This document shows positions 58,059-64,000 of a DNA stretch of 64,000 nucleotides, in pieces. The first letter of the stretch is position 1, and each line of letters begins with the position of its first letter. Where the stretch lies: the NCBI GenBank assembly GCA_047633055.1, contig JBLIEI010000014.1:1-64000 (forward strand), written 5' to 3'. A program made the position numbers and the translations under genes. The notes beneath the pieces are model-generated. The model worked only from the letters and a program-made list of their open reading frames with translations, did no database searches and was not told the DNA's origin. The DNA comes from CALJFL01 sp047633055 (GTDB lineage Bacteria; Pseudomonadota; Gammaproteobacteria; Pseudomonadales; Halieaceae).

Positions 58059-59381
58059 ATGAACCGGGAACACACCGCTGTCGATACATTGCTGCACCCC
58101 GACTGGATCGTTCCCGTGGTGCCCGAAGATGAAGTCCTCGTAGGCCATAGTCTGGCTATCGCCGGGGGAAAAATTAGTGCCATCCTGCCGCGTGCACAAG
58201 CCAGTGTGTTAGAGGCGAAACAAGAGCTGGAGCTGCCCGGCCATGCGCTGTTGCCTGGGCTGATTAACGGCCATGGGCACGCAGCAATGAGCCTCCTGCG
58301 CGGCTTCGCTGATGATCTTCCGGTGATGCCGTGGCTGGAAAACCATATCTGGCCGGCGGAGGCAGATCACGTCAGTGAAGAATTCGTCGCCGATGGCGTT
58401 AAACTTGCTATTGCCGAAATGCTGCGCTGCGGCACGACCACATTCAGTGATATGTACTTCTTCCCCGATGTCACCGCAAAAATAGCCCGAGAAACAGGTA
58501 TGCGCTGCCAGATCACTTTCCCTGTTTTCGACTTTCCAACCATCTGGGCCCGCGACGCCGACGAGTATATCCGCAAAGGGCTGGACCTTAGGAATGGTCT
58601 TCAGCACGAAGGCCTGATCACCCTAGGGTTCGGTCCGCACGCGCCTTACACCGTGTCTGAGTCGAACCTGGCAAAAGTTGCCACTTTAGCAGCGGAGGCG
58701 GATATGGTGGTACAGATCCACCTGCACGAAACGAGTGGTGAGGTGCTGCAAGCAGTGGAAGCACATGGGGAGCGACCACTGGATACCTTGCACCGGCTTG
58801 GCCTGTTAGGGCCTCGCACCCAGTGCGTGCATATGACCTCACTGGGGCAGCAGGATATCGAATTACTTGCTCGCACCGGGGCGCATGTAATCCACTGCCC
58901 ACAATCAAATATGAAACTTGCATCTGGCACCTGTCCAGTGACAAAGTTACTGGCGGCGGGCGTAAATGTTGCATTAGGCACAGATAGTGCAGCCAGCAAT
59001 AACGACCTGAACATGTTTGGCGAAATGCAGACGGCAGCCTTGCTGGCAAAATTAGACAGTGGCAACGCCAGTGCATTACCCGCCGCCCAAGCCCTGACGA
59101 TGGCGACTATCGCCGGTGCCAGAGCAATGGGCTTAGACGACAAAATCGGCAGTCTTGAGGTCGGCAAGCAAGCCGACCTTATTGCTGTGGATCTTAGCCA
59201 GCCAGAAACTCAACCAATGTATAATATCTTGTCGCAATTAGTGTATGCCTGCAATGGAAGCCAGGTCACTCACAGCTGGATCGACGGCAAACCGGTGATG
59301 CAACAACGTGAATTGGTCAATATCAACCAAAGCGAACTGGCGCAACAGGTCACTTACTGGCAACGTCAGATATCTTCATGA
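58059..59381 (+). CDS. mtaD: 5-methylthioadenosine/S-adenosylhomocysteine deaminase-like amidohydrolase
   Basis: 440 residues of the TRZ/ATZ amidohydrolase superfamily with metal ligands in GLINGHGHAAMSLLRG, VQIHLHETSGE and ALGTDSAASNNDLN, and the region TQCVHMTSLGQQDIELLART. It likely deaminates methylthioadenosine or S-adenosylhomocysteine. It lies ahead of ubiG and mupP as in Pseudomonas. Exact substrate unproven. Confidence 0.88.
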   Translation: MNREHTAVDTLLHPDWIVPVVPEDEVLVGHSLAIAGGKISAILPRAQASVLEAKQELELPGHALLPGLINGHGHAAMSLLRGFADDLPVMPWLENHIWPAEADHVSEEFVADGVKLAIAEMLRCGTTTFSDMYFFPDVTAKIARETGMRCQITFPVFDFPTIWARDADEYIRKGLDLRNGLQHEGLITLGFGPHAPYTVSESNLAKVATLAAEADMVVQIHLHETSGEVLQAVEAHGERPLDTLHRLGLLGPRTQCVHMTSLGQQDIELLARTGAHVIHCPQSNMKLASGTCPVTKLLAAGVNVALGTDSAASNNDLNMFGEMQTAALLAKLDSGNASALPAAQALTMATIAGARAMGLDDKIGSLEVGKQADLIAVDLSQPETQPMYNILSQLVYACNGSQVTHSWIDGKPVMQQRELVNINQSELAQQVTYWQRQISS

Positions 59382-59396
59382 GGAAATTAACCAGCA

Positions 59397-60107
59397 ATGA
59401 CTAGCACTATTAATGTCGACCCCCAGGAGATCGCCAAATTCGAAGCACTGGCCTCTCGCTGGTGGGATCGCAACAGCGAATTTAAGCCGCTTCATGATAT
59501 TAACCCGTTGCGAGTAAACTATATTGATCAACATTCACCTGTTGCCGGCCAACAACTGGTAGATGTGGGTTGTGGGGGCGGCATACTTGCCGAGGCCATG
59601 GCGCACAGAGGTGCCACCGTCACTGGCATCGACATGGGTGAAGCGCCCTTGTCCGTGGCAAAAATACACCAGTTGGAATCCGGTGTATCGGTGAATTACC
59701 GACAATCAACAGCGGAGCAACTGGCCGAAGAAATGCCCACCAGCTTCGACATCGTGTGTTGTCTGGAGATGCTGGAGCACGTCCCCGACCCAGCGGCGGT
59801 CATCGCAGCCTGCGCCGAAATGGCAAAACCAGGCGCCTCGCTCTATTTTTCTACCATCAATCGCAACCCAAAAGCCTTTGCGCTAATGATCGTCGGTGCC
59901 GAATATGTACTCAAATTACTGCCAGCAGGCACCCACGAGTACACCAAGTTCATCAAGCCTTCTGAGCTGGCCAGTTGGTGCCGTGCAGCCGGACTGGTAA
60001 TGGCTGATATGACCGGCTTGACCTACAACCCGATCAGCAAGCGCTACCGACTTAATCCTCGTGACGTGGGAGTGAACTACATGGTTCGCGCGAAAAAACC
60101 GGCATGA
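59397..60107 (+). CDS. ubiG: Ubiquinone O-methyltransferase
   Basis: 236 residues of a SAM methyltransferase with LVDVGCGGGILAEAMAHRGA, then FDIVCCLEMLEHVPDPAAVI and a C-terminal region with GLTYNPISKRYRLNPRDVGV typical of UbiG. It carries out both O-methylations in ubiquinone synthesis. It overlaps the next gene by 4 bases (ATGA). Confidence 0.97.
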   Translation: MTSTINVDPQEIAKFEALASRWWDRNSEFKPLHDINPLRVNYIDQHSPVAGQQLVDVGCGGGILAEAMAHRGATVTGIDMGEAPLSVAKIHQLESGVSVNYRQSTAEQLAEEMPTSFDIVCCLEMLEHVPDPAAVIAACAEMAKPGASLYFSTINRNPKAFALMIVGAEYVLKLLPAGTHEYTKFIKPSELASWCRAAGLVMADMTGLTYNPISKRYRLNPRDVGVNYMVRAKKPA

Positions 60108-60778
60108 CCCAAATCCCCAAGCCACTCGCTGCCGTCATCTTTGACCTGGACGGCACACTTATCGATACCGCCGAAGAATTTGTTGTGGTGGTACAGGCCT
60201 TGCGCGCCGAACACAGCTTGGAGGCTATGGATGCAGAACTGATTCGCGCCAATGTGTCGAACGGGGCCCGAGTGCTCACGCGGCTGGCGCTAGGTCTGGA
60301 AGAGTCGTCTCCAGAGTTCGACAGAAAATGGCAGCGTCTACTGACACTTTACAGCGAGATTATCGGCACCAGCGCTTGCCTTTATCCAGGTGTTCAACAG
60401 CTTATCGAGACTTTTGCCAAGAGAGGCATAGCCTGGGGAATTGCCACCAACAAGCCACGCGCCTATACCGAACCTCTACTAAAGAAGTTGAACCTGAGTC
60501 CCGCTCCCGGCAGCGTGGTGTGCCCGGACGATGTGACCGATCGCAAGCCGCACCCTGAGTCCCTCTATCTCAACTGCCGTGAGCTCAATTGCTTGCCGGC
60601 TGAGAGCATCTATGTCGGCGACCACCGACGCGATATCGAAGCCGGACGCCACGCGGGCATGTATACCGTGGCTGCTGCCTACGGCTATATCGAAGACCAC
60701 GACGATCCGACCACCTGGGGCGCCAGCGCCACGGTCAACGACAGCAATGATTTACAGGCTTTACTACTCGACGACTAA
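60104..60778 (+). CDS. mupP: HAD-family phosphatase (MupP/phosphoglycolate phosphatase type)
   Basis: 224 residues with HAD motifs: VIFDLDGTLIDTAEEF (nucleophile aspartate), WGIATNKPRAYTEPLLKK and YVGDHRRDIEAGRHAGMYT. Downstream of ubiG in Pseudomonas the homologous gene encodes the MurNAc 6-phosphate phosphatase of cell-wall recycling. By sequence alone a phosphoglycolate phosphatase is equally possible. Confidence 0.82.
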   Translation: MTQIPKPLAAVIFDLDGTLIDTAEEFVVVVQALRAEHSLEAMDAELIRANVSNGARVLTRLALGLEESSPEFDRKWQRLLTLYSEIIGTSACLYPGVQQLIETFAKRGIAWGIATNKPRAYTEPLLKKLNLSPAPGSVVCPDDVTDRKPHPESLYLNCRELNCLPAESIYVGDHRRDIEAGRHAGMYTVAAAYGYIEDHDDPTTWGASATVNDSNDLQALLLDD

Positions 60779-60801
60779 CCGGACGCCAGGACAACCCCGC
60801 A

Positions 60802-61557
60802 ATGACGCATGCAATACCACAACCCTATCTGCCGGATAACAACCTGCTCAAGGGCAAGGCCATTCTGGTGACAGGCGCCGGTGATGGCATTGGCCGCGCA
60901 GCCGCTCTCGCTTATGCAAATCATGGCGCAACCGTTATTTTGCTAGGACGAACGGTTGCAAAACTGGAATCGGTATACGACGAGATTGAAGCGGCGGGCG
61001 GCGCCCAACCCGCTATTTTCCCACTGGACCTCAATACTGCGGGTAACGAAGAGGTCATCGACATGACCCGGGCGATAAGCGAGTATTTCGGTCACCTGGA
61101 CGGCCTGTTACACAACGCCAGCGTGCTGGGCGAACGCCGTCCGATCGAGAGCTCAACATTAGCGGGGTGGCAGGAAGTTATGCAGGTCAACATCAACGCC
61201 CAGTTCCTGCTTACTCGCCATCTACTGCCACAACTGCAGGCAGCGGCGAGTGCTTCGATTATCTTCACTTCCTCTAGCGTGGGTCGCAAAGGGCGAGCTT
61301 TTTGGGGTGCCTATGCGGTTTCTAAATTCGCTACCGAGGGTTTCATGCAGGTACTGGCAGACGAGCTGGAAAACACCTGTAAGGTGCGCGTCAACAGCCT
61401 TAATCCTGGTGCAACTAACACCGCAATGCGACGCATGGCCTATCCCTCTGAAATGCCCACCGAGAATCCCTATGCCGAGGACATCATGCCGGCCTATCTC
61501 TATTTGATGGGAGAGGACAGCGTTGGCGTCACCGGGCAGGCGCTAAACGCTCAGTAA
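60802..61557 (+). CDS. YciK-like short-chain oxidoreductase
   Basis: 251 residues of the SDR family with LVTGAGDGIGRAAALAYANH, LLHNASVLGERRPIE (the NNAG equivalent is HNAS, as in YciK), the serine in IFTSSSVGRKGRA and YxxxK in GAYAVSKFATE. Substrate unknown. It closes the mtaD-ubiG-mupP operon. Confidence 0.9.
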   Translation: MTHAIPQPYLPDNNLLKGKAILVTGAGDGIGRAAALAYANHGATVILLGRTVAKLESVYDEIEAAGGAQPAIFPLDLNTAGNEEVIDMTRAISEYFGHLDGLLHNASVLGERRPIESSTLAGWQEVMQVNINAQFLLTRHLLPQLQAAASASIIFTSSSVGRKGRAFWGAYAVSKFATEGFMQVLADELENTCKVRVNSLNPGATNTAMRRMAYPSEMPTENPYAEDIMPAYLYLMGEDSVGVTGQALNAQ

Positions 61558-61561
61558 ACAA

Positions 61562-62731
61562 CTAGAGCGCGGCCAGATCGCCGCTCACCGCCGCTCGGAA
61601 TAATCGCTCCAGATCCTGGGCAGTGACTGGCATCGCATTAGAGGCGGCACAAGGATCAAGCGCGGCCAGCTGACCTATCTCTACAGCACGAGCATCATCT
61701 ACGCCAAGACCGGCCAGATTTTCTGGAATATTCAGTTGCAGTCGAAAATCAAACAAGAAATTGACGAACGCCTGGGCATCGCCGCCGGGAAGCTCTAGTA
61801 CCCGCGACAGATACGCCAACCGATCCCCAATGGCGTCCATGTTCTGCATCACACCGTAGGGCAGCACAATGGCGTTGGTGAGGCCGTGATGCGTATTGTA
61901 AAGACCACCAACGACGTGGGACACAGCGTGAATGGACCCCAGCCCTTTCTGAAAAGCGGTGGCGCCCATGGAGGCCGCCACTAGCATATTCCCTCGCGCC
62001 TCGACATTACCGCCGTCAGCGACTGCGATGGGCAGCCACTGGCGAATCATGCGCATGGCCTCGACCGCAATCCCCTGGGCGAGTGGATGAAAGCTGGGAG
62101 AGCAGTAGGCCTCAAGCGCGTGCACAAAGGCATCGATACCGGTCCAGGCGGTGATGTTGGCTGGCAAGCCAAGGGTGAGGCAGGGATCGCTGATCACGAT
62201 ATTGGGTAACATACTGGGGTGGTAGATGATCTTCTTGCTAGCCGTTGCTGCATCGAGAATTATAGCTGCGCGACCCACCTCAGAGCCCGTGCCAGCGGTT
62301 GTGGGTAAGGCGATGACCGGCACCCAATGCTCCTCAGCGATTTCCGGCGCCTGGGTATCGCTAATCACAAAATCCCACAGCGGCAGCTTCTGCGGAGCGA
62401 TTAACGCAATGGTCTTGCCCACATCAAGCGCCGACCCCCCCCCCACGGCAATCACACCGTCGTGCTGTCCGGACCTGAAGGCGGCAACACCGGCAGCCAC
62501 ATTGGCCGCCGTCGGATTGCCCTGCACCTGCGAAAATACCGCGGTGTGGATCGAGGATGACTGCAATACAGCCACCAGTCTGGCAATAATATCCAAATCA
62601 GCGAGACCCTCGTCAGTGACCAGCAGGGGCCGGTTCATCGCCAACACTTCGCAGGCTAAGGGGAGATCATTGGCCCGGTCGGTGCCGAACCAAATGTCGG
62701 TGGGAAAGCTCCACTGCGTGGCTTCAAACAA
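61562..62731 (-). CDS. Iron-containing alcohol dehydrogenase
   Basis: 389 residues of the group III alcohol dehydrogenase family: VIAVGGGSALDVGKTIAL (NAD-binding), ALPTTAGTGSEVGRAAII, metal ligands near HAVSHVVGGLYNTHHGLTNA. It interconverts a primary alcohol and an aldehyde. It lies just downstream of the glutamine-synthetase-like gene, so it may act in a polyamine or amino-alcohol pathway; this is inference. Confidence 0.92.
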   Translation of the reverse strand: MFEATQWSFPTDIWFGTDRANDLPLACEVLAMNRPLLVTDEGLADLDIIARLVAVLQSSSIHTAVFSQVQGNPTAANVAAGVAAFRSGQHDGVIAVGGGSALDVGKTIALIAPQKLPLWDFVISDTQAPEIAEEHWVPVIALPTTAGTGSEVGRAAIILDAATASKKIIYHPSMLPNIVISDPCLTLGLPANITAWTGIDAFVHALEAYCSPSFHPLAQGIAVEAMRMIRQWLPIAVADGGNVEARGNMLVAASMGATAFQKGLGSIHAVSHVVGGLYNTHHGLTNAIVLPYGVMQNMDAIGDRLAYLSRVLELPGGDAQAFVNFLFDFRLQLNIPENLAGLGVDDARAVEIGQLAALDPCAASNAMPVTAQDLERLFRAAVSGDLAAL

Positions 62732-62743
62732 ACTCGGCCTCCT

Positions 62744-64000
62744 TCAGATAATCTCGAAGTAACGTTGCAACTGCCAATCAGTCACCGCGCGCCGTTGCTC
62801 GGTCTCCTCCCACTCACGGGTGTAGGCGTAATGATCGACAAAAGCATCCCCAAACAAATCTCTTGCCGGATCCGAATGACGCAAGCGCGAGGCGGCCTCG
62901 CCAAGACTCCGGGGAAATTGCAAAGCACTTTCAAACTGCCTATCGTAAGCGTTACCCACTACCGGCTCAGCTGGCTCACATTGGTTCTCAATGCCCCAAA
63001 GGCCGGAGCCAATAGCCGCCGAAAGCGCCACATAGGGATTGATATCTGCAGCAGCAACCCGGTATTCCACCCGCTGGGATTGCGCTGAGCCCGGAATTGC
63101 TCGAATCGCACAGGTACGATTATCGATGCCCCAGGATGCTGCCGTAGGCGCCCAGGCGCCCGGCACGAGTCGGGTATAGCTATTACAGGTGGACGCCACC
63201 ATAGCCAGCAACTCGGGCATTAGTTTTTGTTGCCCGCCGATAAACCAGCGCATGGTATCGGACATACCCTGCGAGCCGCCCTCGTAGTAAAAGACATTGT
63301 TCCCCGCCTCATCGGCCAGAGACACATGGAGGTGACCGGATTGACCGGGATAGTCCGGTGACCACTTGGCCATGAAAGTCGCCATCAGGTCATTCTGCTG
63401 CGCCAATACTTTCATAAACGTTTTAAACAACACCGCATCATCGGCGGCACGTAATGCGTCGGCATAGGTAATCGCAGCCTCTAATACCCCGGGGCCGGTT
63501 TCTGTATGCAAGCCTTCCAGGGGCATACCCATACTCTCGGCCATCGCCAGAATTTGGTGGTAAAGGTCTGCATGACTGGAGTTGCGAATAATGGAGTAGC
63601 CAAAGTTTGAAGGCGTCATTGGCCGCAGGTGACGAAAGCCCTTATCGCGGATACTGTCCGGAGATTCCTGAAAAAGGAAGAACTCAAACTCTGCTGCGGC
63701 GCTGGCGTTCAGACCGTGATCGGCGAGTTTGGCGAGCACCCGCTTGAGGAGTGCCCGGGGGCAAACCGCGGCCGCGGAGGATTCACTGAAGTCTGCCAAC
63801 AACAACAGTGACTCGCCGCCCTCAAGGGGCAGTGGTCTGCAGGTATTGGCATCGATCTGCGCCCAGGCATCGGGAAACGCCGTTTCCCAGCCGGTATAGG
63901 AATCCCGGCCGTATAACTGGTCGTCGCTGTCCCAGCCGAAGATAACATCGCAGAAACCAAACCCTTTGGTCAGCGCGCTTTCCAATTTGGCGCGACTGAC
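62744..64000 (-). CDS. Glutamine synthetase-like gamma-glutamyl ligase, partial (N-terminus beyond window)
   Basis: The frame stays open to the right edge (VSRAKLESALTKGFGFCDVI), so the apparent start at 63985 is internal and the N-terminal part lies outside. The visible 418 residues hold the family's ATP and metal motifs: AAAEFEFFLFQESPDS, SGHLHVSLADEAGNN, NSYTRLVPGAWAPT. This subgroup (PuuA/GlnA3-like) attaches glutamate to amines rather than ammonia. It is followed 12 bases later by the alcohol dehydrogenase, which would suit an amine catabolic operon. Confidence 0.9.
   Translation of the reverse strand, partial: VSRAKLESALTKGFGFCDVIFGWDSDDQLYGRDSYTGWETAFPDAWAQIDANTCRPLPLEGGESLLLLADFSESSAAAVCPRALLKRVLAKLADHGLNASAAAEFEFFLFQESPDSIRDKGFRHLRPMTPSNFGYSIIRNSSHADLYHQILAMAESMGMPLEGLHTETGPGVLEAAITYADALRAADDAVLFKTFMKVLAQQNDLMATFMAKWSPDYPGQSGHLHVSLADEAGNNVFYYEGGSQGMSDTMRWFIGGQQKLMPELLAMVASTCNSYTRLVPGAWAPTAASWGIDNRTCAIRAIPGSAQSQRVEYRVAAADINPYVALSAAIGSGLWGIENQCEPAEPVVGNAYDRQFESALQFPRSLGEAASRLRHSDPARDLFGDAFVDHYAYTREWEETEQRRAVTDWQLQRYFEII

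Overview
The window is a stretch of gammaproteobacterial chromosome interrupted by one integrated mobile element. Gene order follows Pseudomonas closely in several blocks: thrS-infC-rpmI-rplT-pheS-pheT-ihfA-merR; gyrA-serC-pheA-tyrA-aroA-cmk-rpsA-ihfB, then surface-polysaccharide genes, a ComEA-like gene and uvrB; and mtaD-ubiG-mupP-SDR next to gyrA. A marine-type dedicated sortase system, a 'midcut-by-XrtH'-like protein and a monomeric isocitrate dehydrogenase point to a marine gammaproteobacterium, perhaps of the Halieaceae/Cellvibrionales group. That placement is inference from gene content.

Layout. 1-6.6 kb: a partial CBS-domain gene, icd, a flavin-oxidoreductase-like gene, a decayed serine-hydrolase pseudogene and a large beta-propeller/diheme cytochrome lipoprotein. 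6.7-14.2 kb: tRNA-Pro and the translation operon thrS to ihfA, all on the minus strand. 14.4-20.7 kb: a dedicated sortase system, with target protein, sortase and a small partner on the minus strand and a response regulator and histidine kinase diverging on the plus strand. 20.7-22.9 kb: uvrB, then tRNA-Asn.

22.95-33.87 kb: an integrated element of about 10.9 kb in the 3' end of tRNA-Asn, bounded by a perfect 46-bp direct repeat. It carries a tyrosine integrase with tandem 12-mer repeats at both ends (probable arm sites). It also has small HTH genes, a replication-like protein whose linker DNA holds iterons and two hairpins (candidate origin), and an AP2-domain protein. A ClpP-type protease/major-capsid fusion follows, then a structured intergenic RNA candidate and a small-terminase (Nu1-like) gene. 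Near attR lie an OLD-family ATPase/nuclease and a membrane protein in the opposite orientation. I see no portal, large terminase, tail or lysis gene. The best reading is a capsid-encoding phage satellite with a defence cargo.

33.9-48 kb: metabolic and envelope genes (SDR, sterol-desaturase-like, midcut-like, DUF4345-like, Rieske dioxygenase, DUF6524-like, LysR), a short polysaccharide block (WbpM-like, WbpL-like, epimerase), a ComEA-like gene, pyrF, lapB-lapA and ihfB. 48-57.8 kb: the gyrA-serC-pheA-tyrA-aroA-cmk-rpsA series, read leftward. 58-61.6 kb: mtaD-ubiG-mupP-SDR, read rightward. The window ends with an iron alcohol dehydrogenase and a partial glutamine-synthetase-like gene.

All assignments come from reading the sequence; no database search was possible.
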